Source: an uncultured Robinsoniella sp. (lineage in GTDB: Bacteria; Bacillota; Clostridia; Lachnospirales; Lachnospiraceae). Taken from it: DNA of 64,000 nt. Location: the NCBI GenBank assembly GCA_900540475.1, contig UQGG01000037.1:8826-72825 (forward strand). The letters run 5' to 3'. Each line of letters begins with the position of its first letter. Position 1 is the first letter of the stretch. The position numbers and the translations under genes are program-made. Under the pieces are notes generated by a model, which was given only the letters and a program-made list of their open reading frames with translations, ran no database searches and had not been told where the DNA came from. Positions 35,923 through 44,825 of the stretch are shown piece after piece.

Positions 35923-38235
35923 ATGTGGAAAGTATACTCTAAGAATTATATTAAAAATAACAGGGCGGCAAGCATTTCCATTATGGTAGCTGTCCTGATC
36001 TCCTCCGTGTTTATATCGGCAATCTGTGCAATCTTCTATAATATGTGGACGGATAACATTGACCGCCTTGTGGCTAAGGACGGGGCATGGCATGGAAAAA
36101 TTATAGGGAATCTAACATCAGCGGAAATAAATACAATAGAAAATAGTCCCAATGTAGACAAAGTAGTTTTCCATCAGGATATAAAGGGGGAAGCCTACGC
36201 AGAAATATATTTAAAAAATCCCAAAAATGTTTATCAGGAATTACCGGAACTTGCAAAGCAGATGGAAATGGATGAGGGGGAGGATATTGATTTGCAATAC
36301 AACAATATGCTTCTCACCCAATATTATATATATTCACCAGAGGAAAAAAAGGATCCGCCATTACTGATGACTTTTTACATATTTGTTATGATCGTTACCT
36401 GTTTTTCTCTGGCAATGATTATTTATAATGCATTTGGAATTACCATGAATTCCAGATTGCATCAGCTTGGCATCCTGCAGAGTGTGGGTGCGACACCAAA
36501 ACAGATACGTACTGCATTGATGCAGGAATCGTTTGCCTTAAGCCTGCTGCCAATATTATCCGGTATTGCTTTGGGAATCGCGATAGACTGTGGTTTCATT
36601 AAATTTGCCAATGTCATTGGAGATATAAACAACCGGACAGATGCCAAGTTCAGTTATCATCCATTGGTATTACTGGTTACATTTGCAGTATGTGTGCTGA
36701 CTGTTTATGCGGCATCTGCAAGGGCAGCGAAGAAATTAAGTAAAGTAATGCCTTTGGAAGCCATTTGCGGAGGAGCAGAACCCCCGGTCAAGAAAGTAAA
36801 AAAATATCGTTTGCTTTCTGCACTGTTTGGGATAGAAGGCGAACTGGCGAGAAAATCGCTGTATACCAGAAGAAAAGCTTTTCGCACGGCCAGTATCTCC
36901 CTTACCCTGTCCATATTGATGTTCAGCTTTTTCTTAAACTTTATGACTCTGTCTGATATGAGTACTCAGCAGTCCTATTTTGAAAGGTATAAGGATGCCT
37001 GGGATCTGATGATTACGCTAAATAGCACAGATAAAGGTGCAGAAGAACAGGAGAATCTCCTGCTAAATGAGATCAGAAATATTCCGAAAGTCTCAGATTG
37101 TGCAGCGTATGGAAAGGCGCAAGCGTATACCTGGATAGATAAAAAAATGCTGTCTGCTGAACTGAATGCGATAGGGGGTATTGATGTACTGGGGGATGTG
37201 GGGATTATAAAAGATGGAGAAAAGTACCTGGTACCCGTTCCCATTGTGATACTGGATGATAAAAGTTTTCAGTTATACTGCAAAGAAAATGGAATCGGGA
37301 ATACGCAGGCCATGGAAAGCGGAGCTGTTACCGTAAACAGAATCTGGGACAACATTCACAGTGATTTCCGTAACAGAGAGTTTCTGCCTTTTATAAAAGA
37401 AACGAATGGGCGGATTCTGGAACTGCTGCCGGAAAAAGTATCATATAGAGATACAAATATAGATACAAATAAAGATACAAATAAAGACATAAATAAAGAC
37501 ATAAATAAAGACACAAATAAAGGAAACAAGTTACAAACAAAAAAGGAAATGAAAACCCTATCTATGAAAATAGGGACCTATACGGACCAGGTTCCAAATC
37601 TCCGAGAAGAATATCATTATTTTTCTCTTTTGCAGATAATGTCAGCCGAATTCTATCAGACATTTTCCGATAACTTTGCGGAAAATGAGGGATATTTTCG
37701 GATCCTGGCTGACTCAGATAAGGAAATTGAGCAAATTGAACGTAAGCTTACGACAATTTTAGATAAAGGCGGGTATGATTATACGCTGGAAAACCGTAAA
37801 TCAGAAGAAGCTTATAATACTATGTCCAGAAAAGGATTGAATATTATAATGGGGATTTTGTGCGGGATGCTGGCATTTATAGGATTAGCCAACGTATTTG
37901 CCAATACACTGGGAAGTATCTATCAGCGCAAACGTGAATTTGCCCGGTATATATCTATCGGTCTTACGCCTGGGGGAGTAAAGAAAATTTTATTTATGGA
38001 AGCCCTGATTATCAGTATGAAGCCGCTGCTTATCTGTCTGCCCCTGAACATTTTGTTTGTGATATTTTCTGTTTATTTAAAATACGGGGATTTTTTGAAA
38101 ATTATGCCTGTTATGCCTCTTTTCGTAATGGCAATGTTTATTATAGTGACAGTTGGAGTGGCGTATTATATATCAGGCAGGAAAATTTGCAGGGCGGATA
38201 TCGTGGATGCATTAAAAGATGAAACCATGCTTTAA
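35923..38235 (+). CDS. ABC transporter permease, FtsX type (BceB-like function)
   Basis: 770 residues. N-terminal helix, an external domain (about 45-140), three helices of a first FtsX core (about 145-270), a fourth-fifth helix pair near 320-340, a large external domain (about 350-640), and a C-terminal FtsX core (about 645-765). The external domain contains six tandem DTNK/DINK units coded by 12-bp repeats (37450-37521). With the two ATPases and the intramembrane-sensing kinase it forms a peptide-resistance and signalling module. The likely ligand class is cell-wall-active peptides, by family. Confidence 0.9.
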   Translation: MWKVYSKNYIKNNRAASISIMVAVLISSVFISAICAIFYNMWTDNIDRLVAKDGAWHGKIIGNLTSAEINTIENSPNVDKVVFHQDIKGEAYAEIYLKNPKNVYQELPELAKQMEMDEGEDIDLQYNNMLLTQYYIYSPEEKKDPPLLMTFYIFVMIVTCFSLAMIIYNAFGITMNSRLHQLGILQSVGATPKQIRTALMQESFALSLLPILSGIALGIAIDCGFIKFANVIGDINNRTDAKFSYHPLVLLVTFAVCVLTVYAASARAAKKLSKVMPLEAICGGAEPPVKKVKKYRLLSALFGIEGELARKSLYTRRKAFRTASISLTLSILMFSFFLNFMTLSDMSTQQSYFERYKDAWDLMITLNSTDKGAEEQENLLLNEIRNIPKVSDCAAYGKAQAYTWIDKKMLSAELNAIGGIDVLGDVGIIKDGEKYLVPVPIVILDDKSFQLYCKENGIGNTQAMESGAVTVNRIWDNIHSDFRNREFLPFIKETNGRILELLPEKVSYRDTNIDTNKDTNKDINKDINKDTNKGNKLQTKKEMKTLSMKIGTYTDQVPNLREEYHYFSLLQIMSAEFYQTFSDNFAENEGYFRILADSDKEIEQIERKLTTILDKGGYDYTLENRKSEEAYNTMSRKGLNIIMGILCGMLAFIGLANVFANTLGSIYQRKREFARYISIGLTPGGVKKILFMEALIISMKPLLICLPLNILFVIFSVYLKYGDFLKIMPVMPLFVMAMFIIVTVGVAYYISGRKICRADIVDALKDETML
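37450..37521 (+). repeat. In-frame 12-bp tandem repeat, six units
   Basis: Units of the form GATACAAATAAA/GACATAAATAAA encode D-(T/I)-N-(I/K) six times within the permease external domain. Length changes in whole units would keep the frame, so copy number may vary between strains. Confidence 0.85.
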
Positions 38236-38255
38236 AATTTTACCAGCCCCCATAA

Positions 38256-38303
38256 GCACTGGAATGATCCGTGGTATTGTCAGGCAAACTGACATTCCAG
38301 TGC
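38256..38303. repeat. Inverted repeat between converging permease and phzF-like genes
   Basis: GCACTGGAATG (38256-38266) pairs perfectly with CATTCCAGTGC (38293-38303). It spans the phzF-like stop codon and has no T-run. It may slow read-through from both sides. Confidence 0.5.
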
Positions 38304-39134
38304 GATCCGGGCATAGCCGCCAACCTGGATTTGTTCATTATTAATCCTGGTATAAATATAGGATTTCTTATTCATGGATTCACCCTGGATAAAAGTATTG
38401 ACCACATTTTCGGTAATCAAGTCATACTGTTTCAGGTAAGAGGTTAAGCCGCTGTTTGAGGTGCCTGTAGCAGCTTCTTCTTCAATGCTATACAACGGTG
38501 CAAAATTTCTGCAGTGAGCGGTTATTCCTTCAATCGTACTCATGCAGAACATATGGACTCCGATTACGTCATATTTTTTAGAGAGCAGACGGACTTTTTG
38601 GGAATCCATTTTTGCACCATTTAATATCTCGATATTCTCAACGGGCAGTATGATGTCACGTAGCCCGGCCTTCATAATTTTCGGCTGTAAAGAATCTCCT
38701 TTGGATGCTAACGGAAGACCAAATGCATCATATAAAGCACTCCATTCTTCTGGTTTAAATATGTATTGTGGTTCTGCTTTGCCGATATCCATCCATATCA
38801 TGTCATCTTTCACGCAGATTTTTAATTTTCCGGCAAGGGTATCAGCCCAATAGTTTCCGGTTTGTATATCATTTTGCTCTCGCAAAACAGTAAATAAAGA
38901 AATCGTGGCATGTCCGCATAAATCCACTTCCCCTGCCGGAGTAAAATATTTTATCTCAAACAATTCATGGTTTTTTCTTTTGACAAAGGCCGTCTCCGAA
39001 TGTTTCAATTCTGCTGCCAGGTTTGTCATAAATTCGTCACTTGGAAAACTTTCTTTTTCTTCTAATATTACTACTCCTGCCTGATTACCTTTAAATAATT
39101 CATTGGCAAAAGAATCAACAATATAAATCTTCAT
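38280..39134 (-). CDS. PhzF-family isomerase/epimerase-like protein
   Basis: 284 residues with the two-fold PhzF layout: N-terminal VDSFANELFKGNQAGVV, a candidate active-site Glu in LKHSETAFV, and LCGHATISLF. The second half has the EEEAATGTSN glycine-rich motif. AGGAGG precedes the ATG. The family covers isomerases of diverse small metabolites and the substrate here is unknown. No phenazine genes are near. Confidence 0.88.
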   Translation of the reverse strand: MKIYIVDSFANELFKGNQAGVVILEEKESFPSDEFMTNLAAELKHSETAFVKRKNHELFEIKYFTPAGEVDLCGHATISLFTVLREQNDIQTGNYWADTLAGKLKICVKDDMIWMDIGKAEPQYIFKPEEWSALYDAFGLPLASKGDSLQPKIMKAGLRDIILPVENIEILNGAKMDSQKVRLLSKKYDVIGVHMFCMSTIEGITAHCRNFAPLYSIEEEAATGTSNSGLTSYLKQYDLITENVVNTFIQGESMNKKSYIYTRINNEQIQVGGYARIALECQFA

Positions 39135-39529
39135 TATGGCACCTCCTGCTGGAAAATATCAGATTAATAAGTATTTTTTGGTAAAAAAAAGATTTCTATC
39201 TATTTTCTGTTGAAAAATAAAAATATAAATCATAAATCATCTTAGCATAGCATGATTTATATGCATGGGCAAGAAAGATTTTCCAGGCCAATCATATTAT
39301 TTATCATAATTATAGGACGTACTCAATAAAATGTGGAGATAGATACCGAATCTGGATACATTAGCGTATTTGGGAATTATCATTGCGGGAGGTATTGCCA
39401 ATTGCCATGAAACAGTATTATGTGCCGGGTCTGCAGAAACATATAAACAGTGTGTTGTACAGCTGTCAGAAAGCAATTATGTAATAAGTTCTAAGGTGCA
39501 GCCACATGTATTGAGAATTGGGGTATGGA
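39135..39529. other. Region upstream of cbiZ with possible gene remnant
   Basis: An inverted repeat ATAAATCAT...ATGATTTAT (39232-39260) lies upstream of phzF. From about 39340 a start-less frame (LAYLGIIIAGGIANC, ending VWNENI) runs to 39543 and overlaps the cbiZ start. It looks like the tail of a lost gene. I could not identify its family. Confidence 0.35.
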
Positions 39530-40606
39530 ATGAAAATATATAAACTTTCCTCACAAGATGATGTATACCGCTATAAAAAATCGGTTGTGATATGTTTTAA
39601 AGGAAAACGCAAGGTATTGAGTACCGGACCAAACAACGGCGGTTACCGAACAGACCTTACCGCGGTATTTAACAACGACGGAAATCCGGGAGCCGGAATG
39701 GCATCCACATTGCGTGCACCTACCTATGAAGAGCATATGCATATTATAGCGAAAGAGGATCTGGGAATCGACCCTAAAAAGGCTACCGGATTGAATACCG
39801 CAGCAAATATGGAGAATCTTTCCATCAAGTCAATGACATTTGAAGACTTTACGGTTACGGCGTTTGTGACAGCGGGTATCCGTGTAAATGGTGGACGGGT
39901 GGGAGATCCTGCAACGTGGCATGAAAAGTCCGGGGTTTCTTATGAAGTAAAACCGGGAACGATTAATATTATATTATTTATTGATGCCGACCTTTCCACG
40001 GATGCAATTGCCAGGGCGCTGGTTACCTGTACAGAGGCAAAAACGGCTGTTTTGCAGGAACTGCTGGCGCCCAGCCGATATTCAATGGGAATAGCCACAG
40101 GATCAGGGACAGATGGAACCATTATCGTGTGCAATGCTGAGTCTGAAACCCACCTAACCAACGCCGGCAAGCACTGTAAGCTGGGAGAGTATATTGGAAA
40201 AGTGGTGATGGATGCAGTCAGGGAGGCGCTGTTTTTACAAAGCGGTATGAATCAGGAATCCCAGCACCATATCATCTGCCGGATGGACCGGTTCGGGATT
40301 ACGGAAGATATGATATGGGAGCTTTATGATAACATGAATATACCGGATAAATTAAGCAGGGCGGAGTATACACATCGGCTGCATGTACTATGCAGGGATG
40401 ATAAGATGGTTACCTATACTTCTCTTTATGCCCACCTGCTGGATCAGCTTATCTGGGGCATGATTAGTAAAAAAGAGGCATGGATGGTGGGAAAGCAGCT
40501 ATTATACCTGATGGGGATGGAGCCGGAAGGTGACGAGGCAGACTTAACGGAAATGATCGGTCATTTTCGGGATGGGCTGGTGCGGCTGGCACAAAAAGAA
40601 ATCTGA
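39530..40606 (+). CDS. cbiZ: Adenosylcobinamide amidohydrolase (CbiZ family)
   Basis: 358 residues. The N-terminal 220 residues match the CbiZ fold: STGPNNGGY near residue 30, the metal- and substrate-region AGIRVNGGRVGDPA, and ATGSGTDGT followed by the TNAGKHCKLGE motif. CbiZ removes the aminopropanol side chain of salvaged pseudo-B12 or cobinamide so the corrin can be rebuilt. The C-terminal 130 residues are an extra helical part without a match that I can name. No other corrinoid gene and no B12 riboswitch is visible nearby. The ATG at 39530 is favoured over 39518. Confidence 0.85.
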   Translation: MKIYKLSSQDDVYRYKKSVVICFKGKRKVLSTGPNNGGYRTDLTAVFNNDGNPGAGMASTLRAPTYEEHMHIIAKEDLGIDPKKATGLNTAANMENLSIKSMTFEDFTVTAFVTAGIRVNGGRVGDPATWHEKSGVSYEVKPGTINIILFIDADLSTDAIARALVTCTEAKTAVLQELLAPSRYSMGIATGSGTDGTIIVCNAESETHLTNAGKHCKLGEYIGKVVMDAVREALFLQSGMNQESQHHIICRMDRFGITEDMIWELYDNMNIPDKLSRAEYTHRLHVLCRDDKMVTYTSLYAHLLDQLIWGMISKKEAWMVGKQLLYLMGMEPEGDEADLTEMIGHFRDGLVRLAQKEI

Positions 40607-40694
40607 TATAGGGCGGCGGGGATTCGCTGATTTTACGTGGATTATCGGAATCGAAGCCTGATGACAGAATAAAATTAAAAGTTATAAAGCTATA

Positions 40695-40739
40695 GGATGT
40701 AAACAGAGTTATTCCAATTAAATGACTCCGTTTACATCC
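40695..40739. repeat. Long inverted repeat between converging cbiZ and sdpI-like genes
   Basis: GGATGTAAAC (40695-40704) pairs with GTTTACATCC (40730-40739), extended inward by GAGT/ACTC after one mismatch. No T-run follows on either strand. It may act as a bidirectional hairpin terminator of weak type. Confidence 0.55.
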
Positions 40740-40754
40740 GTGAAAGGTGGTATT

Positions 40755-41420
40755 TTATTTATCATGTCCCTTATATAAAATGAAAGAATACAACACGGGG
40801 GCGACAGCAAGAACAATAGCAACTGTAACAGTAAGCGACACTCCATAAATCAGATTATTCGAGAGCAAAAATGCGGAAATAATTATAATGACGCCGCCTA
40901 ATATCCATAGGATTCCTGCCATACGGTGTGTTTTATTCCAGTTGTCATCACTGTGTAAAGTCCAGGGCAATTTCAGACCCATAGTGTAATTGCGTCTGCA
41001 CTTTGGAATATAATTGCCGCAGATAATCATAAGGTCGCCGGCTGTGACCAGTGAAATTAATGCGATGGGAATATTTAGTCCCATGCTGATAAACAGGGTA
41101 GCCGGAACGATGATAAGAGCCAGCAGAGGAATCAGCCATATGCTTAATAGTTTCAGCGCTTCGGAATGTGCGGCTCTTTTGGGATCACCGAATAAACGTA
41201 TTTTTGAATACAGGTTCACTGCCAGAAAGAGGATCGGCAGTCCTATTGCGGCAATGGACTTAGGAAGATATCCGTCCACAGTCCCGGCATTATTCCAATG
41301 GACTGCAATCTGGTCCGGCAAATCCTGATAAATTACTGCAGACAAAATTATTGGCAGTATACAAATGATGGATGTGATCCACATAATGATCTTATCTTTT
41401 TTCTCTAATCTGTTATTCAT
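40755..41420 (-). CDS. sdpI: SdpI-family immunity membrane protein
   Basis: 221 residues with six predicted helices. N-terminal DUF1648-like part with DLPDQIAVHWNNAGTVDGY, then an SdpI-type C-terminal part with NYTMGLKLPWTL and NWNKTHR. In Bacillus, SdpI protects against the SDP toxin and signals to SdpR. No toxin gene is visible here. ATG 41420 is chosen because GGAGG lies 8 bases before it. The reading frame overlaps sdpR by 8 bp, so the pair is co-translated. Confidence 0.88.
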   Translation of the reverse strand: MNNRLEKKDKIIMWITSIICILPIILSAVIYQDLPDQIAVHWNNAGTVDGYLPKSIAAIGLPILFLAVNLYSKIRLFGDPKRAAHSEALKLLSIWLIPLLALIIVPATLFISMGLNIPIALISLVTAGDLMIICGNYIPKCRRNYTMGLKLPWTLHSDDNWNKTHRMAGILWILGGVIIIISAFLLSNNLIYGVSLTVTVAIVLAVAPVLYSFILYKGHDK

Positions 41421-41688
41421 TTTTATTACCTCCATTAAATTGTGATATCCACAGCATTATTTCTTCAAAAACGGATACATTCAGCTCGTAATAAATATAG
41501 TTTTTATACTTGCTTTCATAGACAAGCCCCGCTTTTTTCAGCTGTGATAAATGATAAGAAACGGTAGCACCAGTCATTTTAAAATTCTTAGCAATTTCTC
41601 CGGCAGACATTTTCCCCTCTTTCAGCATAACGAGAATATCACGTCTGACCGGATCGGAAAGTGCCTTAAATGTTTCTGCAAATCCCAA
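41413..41688 (-). CDS. sdpR: SdpR/ArsR-family repressor
   Basis: 91 residues, ArsR-type winged helix: FKALSDPVRRDILVML, recognition region KMTGATVSYHLSQLKKAGLV, wing YESKYKNYIYYELN. No metal-binding Cys pairs are seen, as expected for SdpR-type members. AGGAGG precedes the ATG. It shares an operon with the SdpI-like gene and sits under a promoter flanked by two palindromes, consistent with autorepression released when SdpI is engaged. Confidence 0.9.
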   Translation of the reverse strand: MGFAETFKALSDPVRRDILVMLKEGKMSAGEIAKNFKMTGATVSYHLSQLKKAGLVYESKYKNYIYYELNVSVFEEIMLWISQFNGGNKNE

Positions 41689-41703
41689 TTCATCACCTCC
41701 TGG

Positions 41704-41782
41704 CTATTTAGAAATATTTCTAAATAGATTCTATTACAAATGGGAGCAAATGTCAACTCTATTTAGAAAATTATCTAAATAG
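41704..41782 (-). promoter_or_regulatory. sdpRI promoter between two 24-bp palindromic operators
   Basis: Minus strand: TTGACA (41756-41751), 17-base spacer, TAGAAT (41733-41728). A perfect 24-bp palindrome (41704-41727, arms CTATTTAGAAAT) abuts the -10 over the start site. A second, near-perfect copy (41759-41782, arms CTATTTAGAAAA/TTATCTAAATAG) lies upstream of the -35. The centres are 55 bp apart, five helical turns. Confidence 0.85.
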
Positions 41783-41901
41783 AAAAAATTACCAGAGAGC
41801 AGAAAATTCATTGATGTTATCCGTGACAGCATATATAATGTTAGAATACTGCTTATCATATTTGGCAGCTGCCAAATGAACCAAATGTCAGGAGAGTTAA
41901 A

Positions 41902-42597
41902 ATGGAGAAAACATTTAATATATTGCTTGTGGAAGATGATTTGAGCCTGTTGGACGGGCTGATCTATTCCCTGGAGAAGAATCACTTCAAAGTTACGGTT
42001 GCAAGAACGGTAAGAGAGGCAATCACACTGTATGCAGCTGGATCTTATGATTTAATATTGCTGGATCTGACCCTTCCCGACGGCTTAGGCTTCCAGGTCT
42101 GTACCTATGTGCGGGAACGTTCATCCGTTCCTGTTATTTTCCTTACTGCTTCTGATGAAGAAGTCAATATTGTCAAAGGCCTGGATATAGGGGGAGACGA
42201 TTATATCACCAAACCCTTTAAACTGAACGAATTAATATCCAGAATAAAAGCGCTCCTAAGACGTGCAGGCATGAGCACACAAGACAGCGGCTCTGTGCTC
42301 CAGTCCAATGGAATTACAATTAAATATCTGGAAAACCAGGTTATCTGCAATGGCGAAACGCTGGAACTGATCGGTAATGAGTATAAACTGCTCAGTCTTT
42401 TTATGCAGAACCCCAATATTGTTCTTTCCCGGCAAATGATATTGGACCGGCTCTGGGATGACAAAGGAAACTTTGTGGATGATAATACCTTATCCGTTTA
42501 TGTGCGGAGGCTGAGGAATAAAATAGAAGATAATCCAGACCATCCTTCCAAAATCTTAACGGTACGGGGTGTTGGGTATCAGTGGAAAGTCAGGTGA
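41902..42597 (+). CDS. OmpR-family response regulator, second module
   Basis: 231 residues. Receiver with EDDLS acidic patch, Asp55 (LLDLTLPDGLG), Lys104 (TKPF), and a winged-helix domain ending TVRGVGYQWKV. GGAG lies 7 bases before the ATG. It is coupled to its kinase, whose start is 5 bases after the regulator stop. It was probably once directly upstream of the ABC transporter now at 55056-58057, and its expected operator sits there. Confidence 0.9.
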   Translation: MEKTFNILLVEDDLSLLDGLIYSLEKNHFKVTVARTVREAITLYAAGSYDLILLDLTLPDGLGFQVCTYVRERSSVPVIFLTASDEEVNIVKGLDIGGDDYITKPFKLNELISRIKALLRRAGMSTQDSGSVLQSNGITIKYLENQVICNGETLELIGNEYKLLSLFMQNPNIVLSRQMILDRLWDDKGNFVDDNTLSVYVRRLRNKIEDNPDHPSKILTVRGVGYQWKVR

Positions 42598-42602
42598 ATG
42601 GC

Positions 42603-43643
42603 ATGATTGTATTACGTCAGAGAGAAATGAAAAAAGTAATTATGGCGATAGCAGGCATTATATTTACAGCCGTTGTCATGGGGCAGTTCGCAGCCGGCGG
42701 TCTGGCTCGCCAGACACCACGGCTGGTCATTCTATTCTCAACGCTGCTGCCGGGGATCATCATATTGTTCATTGTGTATGGGTATTTTCGGAAAGAACTG
42801 ACGGAGGTTGAGCATTCCATTCAAACCATTCATTCCTTCATCGATGGTGACAGTAAAGCGAGGCTGGAAGATGACAGAGAGGGCAGTTTTTCAAAATTAT
42901 ATCATGCGGTTAACCGTATGGCCACCGTGCTGGAAGCCCAGGCAGCCAGGCAGAGGAACACAAAAGATTTCTTAAAAGATACCATATCCGATATTTCCCA
43001 TCAGCTGAAGACCCCCCTTGCAGCTCTCAATATGTATACTGAAATCATACAGGAAAATCCCGAAGATAGTAGCACTGTCAAAAGCTTTATGGTTAAGACT
43101 CAGAGGGAGCTGGACCGTATGGAAATGCTGATCCTGAATCTGTTGAAAATTACCAGATTGGATGCAGGCGCAGTGATCATGAACAAAAAGACAGAAAACA
43201 TATCAGAATTAATGACTGAAATTAAACAGCGTTTTGAAACCCGCACAAACCGGGAAGAAAAGCTGCTGGCCCTGTCCGGAAATACTGACCAGGTACTGCT
43301 GTGTGACCGTGACTGGATCCTGGAGGCTGTGAGCAATATTGTGAAAAATGCACTGGATCATACAAAAGCCGGAGATGAGATTCATATATGCTGGAAGCAC
43401 CTCCCGGCAGTGAAGCAGATCATCGTAGAAGACAACGGGAGCGGCATCCATTCCGACGATATCCACCATATATTTAAAAGATTCTACCGCAGCCGCTTTT
43501 CAAAGGATTCCCAGGGGGCGGGTCTTGGACTGCCTCTTGCTAAATCCATTGTGGATGCTCATGAAGGGGATATATTGGTAGATAGTGAGTTGGGGAAAGG
43601 GTGTAAATTTACGCTGAGCTTTCTGAATCTTACAAATGTGTAA
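42603..43643 (+). CDS. Intramembrane-sensing histidine kinase, second module
   Basis: 346 residues. Two helices (about 12-30 and 42-62) with a very short external loop, then a HAMP-like stretch, HisKA with His133 (DISHQLKTPLAAL), and HATPase with NIVKNALDHT and QGAGLGLPLAKSI. Start ATG 42603 is chosen because AGGTGA lies 5 bases before it. The last codons and stop (43625-43643) lie inside the left copy of a 22-bp direct repeat, so the gene is complete although the downstream DNA has been replaced. Confidence 0.9.
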   Translation: MIVLRQREMKKVIMAIAGIIFTAVVMGQFAAGGLARQTPRLVILFSTLLPGIIILFIVYGYFRKELTEVEHSIQTIHSFIDGDSKARLEDDREGSFSKLYHAVNRMATVLEAQAARQRNTKDFLKDTISDISHQLKTPLAALNMYTEIIQENPEDSSTVKSFMVKTQRELDRMEMLILNLLKITRLDAGAVIMNKKTENISELMTEIKQRFETRTNREEKLLALSGNTDQVLLCDRDWILEAVSNIVKNALDHTKAGDEIHICWKHLPAVKQIIVEDNGSGIHSDDIHHIFKRFYRSRFSKDSQGAGLGLPLAKSIVDAHEGDILVDSELGKGCKFTLSFLNLTNV

Positions 43644-43646
43644 TCT
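43625..43646. repeat. Left 22-bp direct repeat, att-like
   Basis: Begins GAATCTTACA and ends TGTAATCT, identical to 54947-54968. It includes the TAA stop of the kinase gene. Confidence 0.85.
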
Positions 43647-43670
43647 GAGAAAGATAGGAGATTCCTTATA

Positions 43671-43747
43671 AATACAGGGGTTTGCAACCTGTATTTCCAT
43701 TAATTTACACCACTTTTACACCATTTGGAAAAAAGCTTTGATATGAT
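43671..43747 (+). promoter_or_regulatory. Left-end hairpin and orphan operator/promoter
   Basis: AATACAGG...CCTGTATT (43671-43695) is a short hairpin downstream of the kinase gene. Two adjacent 11-bp repeats TTTACACCACT and TTTACACCATT (43704-43725) are followed 38 bases from the first by -10-like TATGAT (43742-43747). No transporter follows. The reverse strand of about 43850-43990 holds a short stop-interrupted coding-like remnant. Confidence 0.4.
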
Positions 43748-44248
43748 AGGTATTTGGGGGAGATATCGGAATAGGTATCTCCTTTTTTGCTTGTTATTTT
43801 TGGGCTTTCAGTGGTTTGGAAAAGGCTGTTACCTATTCACCGCCGCACCGTTGGATTGTTTAGTCTCTTCTAATATATGGAAAGCAGCTTTTACGTCTAA
43901 TGTATCAACTTTGTTCAGTATTGCTTTACTATCTAATTTCTGTCTGAATCACTTACATTCAATTCGCATCTCTTCTTATAATTACATAGCGAGTAATTTG
44001 ATATGATATAGTATGAAGTTATCCGTTTTTTCAGTATCACTATATATATTACCATTAGCTCATTTTATTCAAGGAACAAAACCATTCATTAAAATTATTA
44101 ATAATTTCTGAACTATAAGCTATTGCGCAGCATGCATGTTATAATAAATTTTGTGGGGCATTAACTAGTGCCGGTGTATATTTGTCGAGAGGCACGAGGA
44201 TACAGAATAGTTACTGAAAATAAGTTTTATGAAGGGAATGGTGAGTTT

Positions 44249-44716
44249 ATGAATAATCCAATATCTAAAAAAGTAGTATTTGGTTTTATCGGTGTTGTTT
44301 TTGCTTTTTTTCTCATTATTTTTGCATTAAGCTTTCCTTCGTATTCTAAACATCATCTTTTTGGCTCAGAATTGAGTAAAATTGTAAAAGAATATGATAA
44401 GGATAAGCAGGTAGAATTATTTGGCGATAATGAAGCTTATGCAATGGGTTTAAATGCCGAAGACCGCCCGGTTTTTAAGGATAAGTTTAAAGCGTTGGCG
44501 CAGCTGAAAAAAGATTGTCCGGAAGGTATTAAATATATAAAAAAGGAACGCAAGCTGGGAAGAAATCTTTCCATATTTTTTTGGGATTGGTATGCAACGT
44601 ATTCTGGTTATATATATGAAGATGCAGATGAAGAGATCCAGCCACAGTTAACAAAAATACAAGAGTTCTTTTATGTTTATGAAAATAGTTTTAAGGAACC
44701 GGAGACTGAGGGTTAA
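44249..44716 (+). CDS. Small signal-anchored protein of unknown function
   Basis: 155 residues from ATG 44249 (MNNPISKKVVFG). A longer frame upstream from 44168 looks non-coding. One N-terminal hydrophobic helix (about 8-28) is followed by a charged, mostly helical external part with conserved-looking motifs DNEAYAMGLNAEDRP and FFWDWYATYSG. I do not recognise the family. The gene lies alone inside the inserted segment and ends just before a copy of the repeated hairpin. Confidence 0.6.
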   Translation: MNNPISKKVVFGFIGVVFAFFLIIFALSFPSYSKHHLFGSELSKIVKEYDKDKQVELFGDNEAYAMGLNAEDRPVFKDKFKALAQLKKDCPEGIKYIKKERKLGRNLSIFFWDWYATYSGYIYEDADEEIQPQLTKIQEFFYVYENSFKEPETEG

Positions 44717-44717
44717 A

Positions 44718-44753
44718 AGATAGGAGAGCAGACGAAATCTGTTCTCCTTATCT
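44718..44753. terminator. Repeated terminator-like hairpin, copy 1
   Basis: GGAGAGCAGA-CGAAA-TCTGTTCTCC core with outer AGATA/TATCT pairs. The same core recurs at 49649-49680 and 50131-50160. It follows the gene ending at 44716. Confidence 0.7.
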
Positions 44754-44825
44754 ATTTTGTTGAGCAAAAATCTGGATTTAATTTCAGTTATCTGAAAAAT
44801 TCAAAATGTATTGTATACTTGGTAT

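Noticed and set aside
37450..37521. CRISPR-like array
   Set aside because: The repeats are in frame within a permease gene and have no spacers.
39135..39529. B12 riboswitch upstream of cbiZ
   Set aside because: No B12-box-like core was visible. Only a short inverted repeat and a gene remnant.
43725..44006. 93-residue plus-strand open frame at the left end of the inserted segment
   Set aside because: No ribosome binding site, and its composition looks like antisense of a decayed frame. The opposite strand has coding-like but stop-interrupted sequence.
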